From Nonomuraea fuscirosea (GTDB taxonomy: Bacteria > Actinomycetota > Actinomycetes > Streptosporangiales > Streptosporangiaceae), in the NCBI RefSeq assembly GCF_003001935.1, contig NZ_PVNG01000017.1, forward strand, positions 1 through 64,000: a stretch of DNA of 64,000 bases, given 5' to 3'. The notes under the pieces were generated by a model. It saw only the letters and a list, made by a program, of their open reading frames with translations, was not told the origin of the DNA and made no database searches. The position numbers and the translations under genes are program-made. Shown here in pieces: positions 8,535 to 16,778 of the stretch (the first letter of the stretch is position 1; each line of letters begins with the position of its first letter).

Positions 8535-9464
8535 CTATCGCGTCTTCGCGGACGTCGGGCTGTCCGCTGCGAGTTGGGTTAGCACGTCGCGAGGCACATG
8601 TACGCCGTGATTGCGCAGGTTGCGGATGAATCGGGCGGCGAGTGGATCCGGTTCTGCGGACGTCACCGCCACCAACTGTCTGACCCATCGTGGTGAGAAC
8701 GATCGCACTGCGCCAGGAAAACCATCGCTGACCGCACTCACGGGGCACACGGCGATTCCCAGGCCGGCGGCGGCGAGCTGCGGTGCCGCGGTGGTCACCG
8801 CTGTCCTCATGACGGGCTCCGGGCGGACCCCGGCGCGGGCGAACGAGCGATCGAGCCAGGCGCTGAGGCCGTTCTCCGGTGCGAAGTGAACCAGTGGCGC
8901 ACCTTCGAGATCCTCCAAGGGCACAGCCGGCCGTGCGGCCAGGGGATGGCCGGTGGGTGCCGTCAGCACGATCTCTTCCTCGGCGACCGCGGTGGACGTG
9001 AAGCGGCCGGGCACGGGAGCGGGCATCAGGGCCAGGTCGGCCTCGCCGGAGTCGACGAGGCCGTGGAGCTCGTCCGGCGACGTGGATTCACGCAGGGTGA
9101 TCGCCACCTCCGGGTGGCGGCGATGCCACTCGCGAATGACCGGGGCGAGCACGGACACCAGGCTCTGCGCACAAGCCAGCCGCAGCGACCCTCCGGTCGC
9201 TTCACCGGCGGCACGAGCCGACCTCACCGCAGAGGCAGCCGCTTCGATCGCCCGTCTGGCATCCGCTACGGCGGCCCGCCCGGCGGGAGTGAGCCGGACC
9301 CCCCGGGGCTCGCGGCGAAGCAGGGTCGTTCCTGTCTCGCGCTCCAGCGTCGCGAGCTGATGAGAGACGGCGGGCTGCGACGAATGCAGCAGCCGCGCGG
9401 CCTGGGTGATCGACCCGGAGTCCGCTACCGCGACAAGGCACTCCAGCGCCCGAAGAGAAGCCAT
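8535..9464 (-). CDS. LysR-family transcriptional regulator
   Basis: This 309-aa protein has the LysR layout: an N-terminal winged HTH (residues ~1-60, with SGSITQAARLLHSSQPAVSHQ) and a substrate-binding domain (~90-290, starting GGSLRLACAQSLVSVLAPVI). It is divergent from the 9600-12948 operon with a 135-bp gap that holds a dyad at 9485-9509. The usual LysR arrangement, regulator divergent from its target, makes it the likely controller of that redox/SRPBCC operon. The inducer is unknown. The ATG at 9464 gives a standard N-terminus. Confidence 0.9.
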   Translation of the reverse strand: MASLRALECLVAVADSGSITQAARLLHSSQPAVSHQLATLERETGTTLLRREPRGVRLTPAGRAAVADARRAIEAAASAVRSARAAGEATGGSLRLACAQSLVSVLAPVIREWHRRHPEVAITLRESTSPDELHGLVDSGEADLALMPAPVPGRFTSTAVAEEEIVLTAPTGHPLAARPAVPLEDLEGAPLVHFAPENGLSAWLDRSFARAGVRPEPVMRTAVTTAAPQLAAAGLGIAVCPVSAVSDGFPGAVRSFSPRWVRQLVAVTSAEPDPLAARFIRNLRNHGVHVPRDVLTQLAADSPTSAKTR

Positions 9465-9484
9465 CCAAGAATTCTATGGCATGT

Positions 9485-9509
9485 CCTCGAAGTATGAATA
9501 TTTCCGAGG
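9485..9509. promoter_or_regulatory. Candidate LysR operator (dyad)
   Basis: CCTCGAA and TTCCGAGG flank an AT-rich centre (GTATGAATAT) 20 bases upstream of the LysR start and ~90 bases before the divergent operon. The position and AT-rich spacer fit a LysR recognition site. The dyad has one bulged base. Confidence 0.4.
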
Positions 9510-9599
9510 GAATCCCTTCAGGGTCATCGATTGCTCCACCTCACGACACCTTCTCGTCCAAGGCGAGCGAGGGAACCGCACTAGGAGGAGGAGAGTTTC

Positions 9600-10532
9600 A
9601 TGGCGCAGGCGTTCGTCACGGGGGGTTCTGGGTTCATCGGCCGGGTGCTGGTACGCCGGCTCCTCGACGAGGGGCACTCGGTCCGTGCTCTGGTCAGAAG
9701 TGAGGCGTCGGCTGCGAAGGTGGCGGCGCTGGGCGCGGAGCCCGTCCGGGGCGAGTTGACCGACCCGGCCACGTGGCGGGACGAGGTGACAGGCAGTGAC
9801 GTGGTGTTTCACCTCGCTGCCGAGACGGACGTCGCGGCCGACCGTGAGCGTCATGAGCTTGTGACGGTTCGCGGCACCCAGGCCGCCGTCGATGCGTCCC
9901 GCTTCGCGCGGGTTCCTCGGTTCGTCCACTGCGGGAGCGAAGCCGCGCTCCTCGCCGGCGACCCGCTGGTGGACATCGACGAGACCGCGCCGCTGCGGCC
10001 GGACTCGGAAGCCGCCTACTGTGCGGTGAAGGCCGTTGCCGAGAAGATCGTGCTCGACGCGGACGCCCCGGATTTCGCCACGGTGTCGATCCGTCCGAGG
10101 TTCGTCTGGGGTCCCGGCAGCATCCTCATCGAAGGCCTGGTCGCGGCGGCGAAGGCGGGGCAGTTCGCCTGGATCGACGGAGGCCGGCACACGACCGACG
10201 TCACGTTCGTCGACAACGCCGTCGAGGGGCTCATGCTCGGATGGCAGCGGGGCCGGCCAGGCCAGGCCTACTTCATCACGGACCGGCGCCGCGTCACCCT
10301 GCGCGAATTCATGGAGACCTTGTTCGCGGTCTATGGCGTCGATGCGCCGATCCCCGACCTCGATGCGGAGACGGCGGATCGCGAGGTTCCGGTTCCCGTT
10401 CGCTGGTTCCTCGGGCAGCCGTGCATCCTGCGGACGGACAAGGCCGCAGCCGAGCTCGGATACGAGCCCATTGTTTCGCATGCCGCCGGTCTCGACGCTG
10501 TCAGGGATTCGGTGGCACTCAGCGGTGTGTGA
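9600..10532 (+). CDS. NAD-dependent epimerase/dehydratase family protein (extended SDR)
   Basis: This 310-aa extended short-chain dehydrogenase has the Rossmann motif TGGSGFIG at residues 7-14 and the active-site YxxxK as Y140-K144 (AAYCAVKAV), with Ser in CGSEA near 112. The sequence RPRFVWGPGSILIEGLV is typical of 3beta-hydroxysteroid-dehydrogenase or dihydroflavonol-reductase-like members. It likely oxidises or reduces a hydroxyl/keto group on a small hydrophobic molecule. It is the first gene of a five-gene operon and has a very strong ribosome-binding site (AGGAGGAGGAG). The substrate is unknown. Confidence 0.85.
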   Translation: MAQAFVTGGSGFIGRVLVRRLLDEGHSVRALVRSEASAAKVAALGAEPVRGELTDPATWRDEVTGSDVVFHLAAETDVAADRERHELVTVRGTQAAVDASRFARVPRFVHCGSEAALLAGDPLVDIDETAPLRPDSEAAYCAVKAVAEKIVLDADAPDFATVSIRPRFVWGPGSILIEGLVAAAKAGQFAWIDGGRHTTDVTFVDNAVEGLMLGWQRGRPGQAYFITDRRRVTLREFMETLFAVYGVDAPIPDLDAETADREVPVPVRWFLGQPCILRTDKAAAELGYEPIVSHAAGLDAVRDSVALSGV

Positions 10533-10567
10533 AGGCTTCACATCCATTCAAGCAGAAGGAGACTGAA

Positions 10568-11110
10568 ATGAAGATTGTCACAATCGGAAGAGGAACGATC
10601 GGCGGCGGGCTGGCCGGCCTGTGGCGGGCCGCAGGACACGACGTCGAAGAACTCGGCCGTGATGGCGGGGATGCGTCGGACGCTGACGTCGTCCTAGTGG
10701 CTGTGCCCGGCGACCAGATCTCGCCCGCCTTGAGCAAGCTCACGGGGCTTGAGGGGAAGATCGCGATCGACGCGACGAACATCCTGCCCGCGCGCCACGG
10801 AGACTTTCCTTCGTACGCCGAGGAGGTGAAATCCTTCACGGGCGGGCCGGTGGCCAAGAGTTTCAACATGAACTTCGGATCGTTGTTCGGCGCAGTGCGC
10901 GAGCAGCGAGTACGGCCGAGCAATTGGTACGTCGCCGACGAGGCCGCCCGCGAGATCACCGAGCGCCTCATCCGCGACGCCGGCTACGACCCGGTACGCG
11001 TCGGGGACCTCTCCCGTGCCCGCGACTTCGAGAACGCGGTCTGGCTGCTCATGGGTGTGGCCCCGACAGGAGGTGTGTTCTATCGATTCGCGGTGCCCGG
11101 CGAGCTCTGA
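10568..11110 (+). CDS. F420-dependent NADP reductase-like Rossmann protein
   Basis: This 180-aa protein starts MKIVTIGRGTIGGGLAGLWR, the glycine-rich nucleotide-binding loop of the NADP oxidoreductase, coenzyme F420-dependent family. It continues with DADVVLVAVPGDQI and DATNILPARHGDFPSYAEEV, also typical of that family. Actinobacteria make F420, so hydride exchange between NADPH and F420 or reduction of a small substrate are both possible. It follows the epimerase by 35 bp, with AGAAGGAGAC as its ribosome-binding site, and belongs to the same operon. Confidence 0.8.
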   Translation: MKIVTIGRGTIGGGLAGLWRAAGHDVEELGRDGGDASDADVVLVAVPGDQISPALSKLTGLEGKIAIDATNILPARHGDFPSYAEEVKSFTGGPVAKSFNMNFGSLFGAVREQRVRPSNWYVADEAAREITERLIRDAGYDPVRVGDLSRARDFENAVWLLMGVAPTGGVFYRFAVPGEL

Positions 11111-11149
11111 TGAGCGCTCGCCCGTTCCCTTCACCATCTGGAGGTTGAT

Positions 11150-11644
11150 GTGTTCGAAGCAGTAAATTGGCCGGAGGCCATGGTCCCCAGCCGCTCCCCG
11201 ATCCACTTCACCAACGAGCTCGAGGTCGCGGCGTCTCCCGAAACGGTGTGGTCCCTGCTGGTGGATCCTCAGGCCTGGCCCCGCTTCTATCCTGGCGTCG
11301 AGCATGTCCGGCTGCTCGACGGCCATGACACGCTGCGCCTCGGCACGCGGTTCGAGACCAATCTGGCCGGCCAGGACGTCTTCGCGTCCGTGCGGGAGTT
11401 CGAGCCTGTGACGCGCATCGCCTGGGGCGGCCATCCCAAGGCCGCGGAAGCATCGAAGGCTTATCACGCTTGGATCATCACACCCACGCCGAAGGGGTGC
11501 CATCTCTGGACCGAAGAGACGATGCAGGGGCCGTTCTGGATCGAATTGGCCAAGAAGGCTCCCGACGTCTTCTGGCGCACGCACGAGCAACTTCTCGCAG
11601 CGCTAGCCAGGCTCGCGACCGAGCGCGGCGGCTCTCCCGCATGA
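11150..11644 (+). CDS. SRPBCC-family protein (first of a paralogous pair)
   Basis: This 164-aa protein has the START/polyketide-cyclase-like SRPBCC fold: ELEVAASPETVWSLLVDPQA at the start of the domain, a central beta sheet, and a C-terminal helix. Such domains bind hydrophobic ligands in a deep cavity. The protein at 12424 is a clear paralogue (shared VNWP start, WIITPT/WVITPT, TEET.QGPF). The start is GTG 11150 behind TGGAGG; the ATG two bases earlier is out of frame. Its stop overlaps the next start as ATGA. Its role may be ligand binding, cyclisation or dehydration. Confidence 0.8.
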   Translation: MFEAVNWPEAMVPSRSPIHFTNELEVAASPETVWSLLVDPQAWPRFYPGVEHVRLLDGHDTLRLGTRFETNLAGQDVFASVREFEPVTRIAWGGHPKAAEASKAYHAWIITPTPKGCHLWTEETMQGPFWIELAKKAPDVFWRTHEQLLAALARLATERGGSPA

Positions 11645-12369
11645 CATATTCGCTGAAGAACAAGGACGTTCTGATCGTGGGTGGCGGCTCGGACATCGCT
11701 GCCGCGCTGGCCGCCGATCTCCTCCAGGAGGGTGCGCGAGTCACGCTCGCGGGCCGGGACGCCGGGAGGACGGCCGCCGCGGCGAAGGCCATCGGTGACA
11801 CCGTCCGGGCCATCGCCCTCGACCTCTCGGACGAGGAGTCGATCCGGGCGGCCGCGGACCAGGCCGGGACCGCCGGCGGGCTCGACCATCTCGTCAGCGT
11901 CGCTACGGAACGGGCCTCCGGACCGGTCGCCTCCCTTGAACGTCGCGCGCTGCTCGCGGCCTTCGACGCCAAGGCCGTCGGTCCGATCCTGCTGGCCAAG
12001 CACTTCGCCCCGCTGATCGCCGAGGGAGGTTCGCTGCTGTTCTTCTCCGGTCTGGGGGCCTGGCGACCGGCACCGGGAGGCGTCGCGATGGCGGCCACCA
12101 ACGGCAGCGTCACCACGCTCGTCTCCGCCCTCGCCGTCGAGCTGGCGCCCACCCGCGTCAACGCCATCTCCCCTGGCGTGATCACCACCGACGCCTGGGA
12201 CACCGCGGTACCCGACAAACAACGACTGTTCCAGCACGTCGCGGCCACCACACCGGCCCGCCGCGTCGGACGGCCCTCCGACGTCTCCAGCGCAGCCCGC
12301 GCGCTGCTGACCAACCCCTTCATCACCGGCGAGACCCTCCATGTCGACGGCGGCGGGCGCTGGGCCTGA
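11641..12369 (+). CDS. SDR-family protein lacking the canonical catalytic Tyr
   Basis: This 242-aa classical SDR by length has a Rossmann loop (VGGGSDIAAALAADLL) and the late motif NAISPGVITTDAW. In the active-site region SGLGAWRPAPGGVAMAATNG, the usual YxxxK is replaced by M-A-A-T-N, so neither catalytic Tyr nor Lys is present. It may be a non-canonical oxidoreductase or a binding protein. It is translationally coupled (ATGA) to the SRPBCC gene before it and lies between two SRPBCC paralogues, so it probably acts on the same bound ligand. Confidence 0.8.
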   Translation: MTYSLKNKDVLIVGGGSDIAAALAADLLQEGARVTLAGRDAGRTAAAAKAIGDTVRAIALDLSDEESIRAAADQAGTAGGLDHLVSVATERASGPVASLERRALLAAFDAKAVGPILLAKHFAPLIAEGGSLLFFSGLGAWRPAPGGVAMAATNGSVTTLVSALAVELAPTRVNAISPGVITTDAWDTAVPDKQRLFQHVAATTPARRVGRPSDVSSAARALLTNPFITGETLHVDGGGRWA

Positions 12370-12423
12370 CTTCCGGCACACGCGACACTTCCGGCATACA
12401 CGACGAACAAGGAGAAGTGGCTT

Positions 12424-12948
12424 ATGTACGACAAAGTGAATTGGCCCAAGCAGTACGACCCGAAAACGTCGGCCATCTACGCGCTCAACGACATTGACGT
12501 GAAGGCGCCCCCTGAAGTGGTGTGGAAGCTGCTCGTCGACGCCGAGAACTGGTCGAGCTACTTTCCCCCCGAAGACCAGGTCAAGATCCGGAGCGGTGAG
12601 CCTGAACTGGCGCTGGGAACCAGGTACAGCCGGGTGACGGTTGGATTCCCGATGAGTCTCAACGTGACGGAGTGCGAGCCCTTCAGCAGGCTCGCGTGGG
12701 AGACGGTGGTCGACGGCGACGGCACCGGTTCGAGCGCGTACCACGGCTGGGTGATCACGCCCACGCATGACGGGTGTCACGTGCTGACCGAGGAAACGCA
12801 GCAGGGCCCCTTCTTCCTGGAGGAGCTCGGGCGCAAGCAGCCCGGTGCGCTCTACCGCTATCACCAGGACTGGGTCGAACGCCTCGCCCGCGCCGCAGAG
12901 GCGGAGGTCGCGAATCCTGGGTTCTACCGCAGCTCCTTTCACCGTTGA
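12424..12948 (+). CDS. SRPBCC-family protein (second paralogue)
   Basis: This 174-aa SRPBCC protein is paralogous to the one at 11150: VKAPPEVVWKLLVDAENWSS matches the N-terminal block, and YHGWVITPTHDGCHVLTEET the C-terminal block. It starts at ATG 12424 behind AAGGAGAAG. It is the last gene of the five-gene operon. Two diverged copies around one SDR suggest either sequential substrates or a heteromeric ligand-binding pair. The function is unproven. Confidence 0.8.
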   Translation: MYDKVNWPKQYDPKTSAIYALNDIDVKAPPEVVWKLLVDAENWSSYFPPEDQVKIRSGEPELALGTRYSRVTVGFPMSLNVTECEPFSRLAWETVVDGDGTGSSAYHGWVITPTHDGCHVLTEETQQGPFFLEELGRKQPGALYRYHQDWVERLARAAEAEVANPGFYRSSFHR

Positions 12949-13148
12949 GCGCCAGGTTCGGCAGCTCTGTGCCGTTGAGGGCCTCGGTCCAGCCTTAGGT
13001 CCTGGCCCCTTCGACGAGCCGGCCGGGGACGGAAGGCGTGTCGGAGCGTTGCCGCGTTGTGTCCCGGAGCCGTCGGATCTCGGTGCGCAGGTCGGGCTGG
13101 GTGCAGAGCCGGGAACGGGAGATCTGGCCGTGGCGGGCCCGGCGACAC

Positions 13149-13247
13149 CTCCCGATCGGTCTCGGCCATGGCGGCGAAGAACGCGAACAGCATCCGTCCG
13201 GGCCCGGCCGGGTCGTAGGTCCCGGCGAGCAGAACCGGGTCCTTGAG
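13149..13247 (-). pseudogene. Serine recombinase (resolvase) remnant
   Basis: A 33-codon minus-strand piece (LKDPVLLAGTYDPAGPGRML, then FAFFAAMAETDRE) matches the catalytic-domain helix region of actinobacterial serine recombinases, whose families read GxMLFAFFAAMAETERE. No HTH domain or N-terminal catalytic Ser region is readable nearby. The surrounding 12949-13381 sequence has no other coding sense. It marks a lost mobile element. Confidence 0.5.
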
Positions 13248-13381
13248 CCGGAGTGGGTGTACCGCTGGACCACTCGCGCGGTCGTATCTCTGGGAACCCG
13301 CGCGAGTCCGTGAAGTCGGCGACGTGAGGAGGCCGGTGCCGCCCCTCATGATCGATTGTAGGGTGAGGCATTCGCTCCCTC

Positions 13382-13646
13382 TTGCCTTCGACCCTCCGGA
13401 AGCGTCGCACGTTACGTCGTCACCGCTCAGCCCTGCCCGCACTCCTCCTCACGGCCCTGTACGGCGCCGCGCCGGCGGTCAGTGCTGTTCTCGGACGCGG
13501 ACAGCACCGTCCTGGCTCTCGGTGCGGTCTCGAGCGTCCTGGTCATGATCTGGCTGGCCCGCTCCGCCCACGACCTGGCCGCCCCGCGCCGCCGACCGGC
13601 CGGCCGGGCCGCGCCCGAACTGCTCGGCGCGGGTGAGAGCGAGTGA
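13382..13646 (+). pseudogene. Small membrane protein, probably frameshifted
   Basis: One frame gives a hydrophobic segment (LPALLLTALYGAAPAVSAVL) and, after a shift near 13490, another gives STVLALGAVSSVLVMIWLAR followed by a charged tail ending at 13646. Joined, they would make a two-helix membrane protein of about 85 aa. The join is inferred. No family was recognised. Confidence 0.3.
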
Positions 13647-13742
13647 TCAGGACGTTTCCACATTTGCTGATATGTCCGGTGACGCCGGAGATCGGTCCGT
13701 AAGATCCCGCGCCAACGACACGACCGGACATCTGGAGATCTG

Positions 13743-15266
13743 TTGCACGCCTGGTATGGAGCGCTCGCCCTGACCCTCGGCGCCGTCATCACCCTGCACG
13801 GCACACCGGCGCCGGCCGGCGCGAAGAAGACCGCCACCGCCTCGGCCGGGTGCGGCGCGTTCGTCGTCGGCCAGCCGGAGGTGGCCGTGTCGGACGCCAC
13901 CCGCGACCGGCTCGGCCTCAACGGCTGGCCCGACGGCCCGTTCGGCGTCACCGCCCTCGGCGGGGGCACGTACTACTTCCACATCGCGGCGGCCTTCGGC
14001 GGCGGCGTCACCTCGCGCCCGCAGCGCAACGTGACCGTCAAGGGCACGCTGGCCAACCCGGTACGGGACGGCGTCGCCTTCTCCACCCAGCTCCAGGGCG
14101 TGCCCGACGGCTACATCTGGGCCGGCGGCGGCGCGGTCTACCGGGACCCCGGCACCGGGATCGTCCTGCAGACCCTCCACCTGGAGCGGCGCGTCGCCGG
14201 CGACCAGTTCTACGCCGAGCTCCACCTCGGCCGGCTGAACCCCGCCACCGGCGTGACCACCTACCTCGGCAAGGTGGTGCAGCCCGACATCCCCATCGAC
14301 CGGACCACCTGGAACGCCGACCTGGGCATCCCCCAGCTCACCGTGGTCGAGGGCGGCGACGGCGTCCGGTACCTGCACCTCTACTTCGCCGACCACCGCC
14401 TCGTCGACGGCAAGCAGGTGCCGGCCAGCCTGTCGGTGGCCCGCGCTCCCCTCATGGACGTGGTCGGGGCCGCGCAGAAGGGCACGGTCGTGCCCTGGCA
14501 CAAGTACAGCGGCGGCGGAAAATGGGACGAGCCGGCGTGGGGCGGATCGTCCGCCGACATCAACCCCGGCCGGCCCATGGCCTGGGGCCCGCAGGTGGTC
14601 CGCAGCGAGGCCATGGACGCCTACGTCATGGCCGCCGGCGTCTCCGAGCGCGAGATCGTCCTGTCCACCTCGGGTGACGGCCTCGCCGGATGGTCGGCCG
14701 GCTTCCCGGTGGCGCGCGATCCGGGGTACTTCAACGCGTACGTGACGCCCGTCGGCAACGGCTCCGACCCCGCCGACCTGGGCACGGACTTCTCCCTCTA
14801 CTACCTGCAGTGGCCCAGCCTCAAGCCGAACTGGGACAACGCCCGCGTCATGCGCCGCAAGGTGACCTGCGCGGACGGCCGCACGCCCGTGCGCAAGTCG
14901 TTCGTCCGGTACGTCAAGGACCACCACCACCTGGTCACCACCGGCACGCCGCCCGCCGGCTACACCCGCGAGGGGAGCTGGGCCCTGTGGTCGGCGCCGA
15001 GCTCCGGCACCCGCGCGTTGTACAACTGCAAGGGGGGCGGTGACGACTACTTCATCTCCGTCGATCCCGGCTGCGAGGGCAAGCAGACGACGATCGTGCA
15101 GACGGAGGGCTGGATCCACCAAGCGCGTCCGTCGAGCGCGTACGTCCCGCTCTACCGCTGCCAGATCCCCGGCTTCGGCGACCACTTCGTGTCGACCGCC
15201 GCCGACTGCGAAGGGCAGGGCGTCGTCAACGAGGGCCTGCTCGGCTACGCCCCGCCGGCCGCGTGA
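13743..15266 (+). CDS. Secreted beta-propeller-like protein with C-terminal DUF5648-like repeats
   Basis: This 507-aa exported protein starts at TTG 13743 after TGGAGATC and has a Sec signal peptide (WYGALALTLGAVITLHG, ending PAGA). Residues ~50-370 are beta-rich, with repeated Trp/Gly blades like sugar-active five-bladed propellers (GTYYFHIAAAFGG, DGYIWAGGGAVY). The C-terminus has two copies of a LY(N/R)C...G(D)D(Y/H)F(I/V)S unit (ALYNCKGGGDDYFISVDPGC and PLYRCQIPGFGDHFVSTAAD), as in DUF5648 modules. It is probably a cell-surface or secreted binding or hydrolytic protein. It is monocistronic, and its 3' end overlaps the antisense kinase remnant. Confidence 0.75.
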   Translation: MHAWYGALALTLGAVITLHGTPAPAGAKKTATASAGCGAFVVGQPEVAVSDATRDRLGLNGWPDGPFGVTALGGGTYYFHIAAAFGGGVTSRPQRNVTVKGTLANPVRDGVAFSTQLQGVPDGYIWAGGGAVYRDPGTGIVLQTLHLERRVAGDQFYAELHLGRLNPATGVTTYLGKVVQPDIPIDRTTWNADLGIPQLTVVEGGDGVRYLHLYFADHRLVDGKQVPASLSVARAPLMDVVGAAQKGTVVPWHKYSGGGKWDEPAWGGSSADINPGRPMAWGPQVVRSEAMDAYVMAAGVSEREIVLSTSGDGLAGWSAGFPVARDPGYFNAYVTPVGNGSDPADLGTDFSLYYLQWPSLKPNWDNARVMRRKVTCADGRTPVRKSFVRYVKDHHHLVTTGTPPAGYTREGSWALWSAPSSGTRALYNCKGGGDDYFISVDPGCEGKQTTIVQTEGWIHQARPSSAYVPLYRCQIPGFGDHFVSTAADCEGQGVVNEGLLGYAPPAA

Positions 15267-16089
15267 GCGCGGCCCAGCGGGCGGATGCCGTGCACCAGGT
15301 CGCGGAGGGGGTGCAGGACGTCGGTCGCCGTCGTGCGCGCCTCGGCGAGCAGTTTCTCGACCGCGTCGGGATCGTCCCGCAGCTGCCGCTGGGCCAGGCT
15401 GAGGCCGACGGCGATGAGCCGGGCCTGCGCGCCGTCGTGCAGGTCCCAATGATGCGTTCCAGCTCGACGGCCTGGGCGTCGAGGGCCTCGGTACGGGTCT
15501 CGGCGAGCTCCCGCACGCGTGCCGTGAGCTTCGCCTGGTCGGTGGGGGACAGGAGCGCGCGGGTCCACCGGGCGTGCCACCGCAACGGCCGCGACCACCC
15601 CACGACGGCCGGCGCGAGCAGGACGGTGCCGAGGACCGCGTCGAGCGCCATCCAGACCAGGTCCCGCCACATCGCCGGGTCGCGCAGCACCCAGTTGAAC
15701 CACGACGACACCGCCGCCCACAGCCGGGAGCGGTGGTAGTCGTAGCCGGTCCAGTACCAGCGCTGTGGGGTCGGCTGGAGCTCGGGGCGGGGCAGGTACG
15801 GCCGGGCGATTCCCACACCGGCCCACCGTCCCTGCAGCCGGCGGGCCACGTCGGCCAGGCGGCGGCCGGCGAACACGAGCACGAGCAGCGCGGGGGACAG
15901 CACCACGCCGTTCAGCCGTAGCAGGACCAGCACCGGCAGGGCCACCAGCAGGGCGACTGGTACCTTGAGCGCGAGCACGTCAGGGACCGGGCCGACGCCT
16001 TGAGCGCGAGCCACGCCATCGACCGTCCCGACACCTCCGCCAGCCGTCGCACGCCGTTCATCCTCACCGGTGGGGCCAGCCCCATCCAA
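15245..16089 (-). pseudogene. Two-component sensor histidine kinase, frameshifted and truncated
   Basis: The minus strand encodes the hydrophobic sensor region (KVPVALLVALPVLVLLRL and LAPAVV) with RPYLPRPELQPTPQRWYWTG, as in actinobacterial NarX/LiaS-type kinases. In the dimerisation helix the frame breaks near 15460: ELERIIG is followed in another frame by the H-box remnant DLHDGAQARLIAVGLSLAQR. The protein then stops at 15245 after DLVHGIRPL, so the HATPase domain is missing. No response regulator lies next to it. It is inactive. Confidence 0.7.
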
Positions 16090-16141
16090 CTCGGGGTCTG
16101 GACGGATGTTCCCCGGCGCCCGGTTTTCCTACCGTCGGAGC

Positions 16142-16526
16142 ATGACCAACGCACCGCTGCGGCTGATGCGGATAGTCTCCGCCCTCAGTGCCGCGCTCGT
16201 CGTCGCGACGGCGGTCCTGCAATTCGTGTCGCCGTCCCTCGTCAAGCCGGTCGTCTGGATCCGCGCCATCGGCGTGCTGGCCCTGTCGTTGCTCGCGCTG
16301 CGCTGGACCGCGCGGGTACACGAGGGTCACCGTGGCGCCTGCCGGCGGCTGCTCTGGGTGTCGGTGGCGGGCTCTGTCGGCATCGCGGGTGCTCACCCTG
16401 CTGCCCGACACGCCCTATCCGATGTGGGTACGGGTGGAGCAGGCGATCCAGGGCGTCGTCCTGATCGCCCTGGCCTGGACCCTCACCCGTCCAGCCGTCC
16501 GCACTCACCTGAGGGCCGTCCGATGA
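16142..16526 (+). pseudogene. Small membrane protein, frameshifted
   Basis: From ATG 16142 the frame gives two hydrophobic helices (MRIVSALSAALVVATAVLQF, then AIGVLALSLLAL) and loses sense near 16390. The next frame continues VLTLLPDTPYPMWVRVEQAI and a third helix (GVVLIALAWTL), ending at 16526. A one-base shift in a ~127-aa membrane protein explains this. The stop overlaps the next start (ATGA), as in an intact operon. Confidence 0.45.
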
Positions 16527-16771
16527 ACCGCCGCTCCCTGCTCCAGACCGCCGCCGCGGTGACGCAGGGTGGGCCGATCACCGGCGTCGCCGGCGCCGTG
16601 CCGCACCTGGTCAGCCGGCTGGTCTACATCTCGGCCTTCTGCTGCACCGCGCTGCCGACCGTCTACGACTACTACGTCACGGCCGAGGGCCGCTCCAGCC
16701 TCGTCCTGACGCTGCCCAAGATCGGCGACCCGGCCCAAGGCTTGACGCCCATGCCCGATCATGGTCCATGA
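16523..16771 (+). pseudogene. Alpha/beta hydrolase remnant
   Basis: An N-terminal signal-like start (MNRRSLLQTAAAV) is joined directly to a middle part of an alpha/beta hydrolase (GGPITGVAGAVPHLVSRLVY, then ISAFCC). The nucleophile elbow, acid and catalytic His regions are missing, and the frame ends at 16771 after 82 codons. It looks like a gene with an internal deletion and a lost 3' end. Confidence 0.45.
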
Positions 16772-16778
16772 TCGGGAC

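Noticed and set aside
9600..12948. Operon considered as a type II polyketide cluster because of the cyclase-like SRPBCC proteins
   Set aside because: No ketosynthase, chain-length factor or acyl carrier protein is nearby.
11464..13410. 648-codon open frame on the minus strand
   Set aside because: It is antisense to the SRPBCC/SDR genes; only its 5' end overlaps a resolvase remnant, which is in a different frame.
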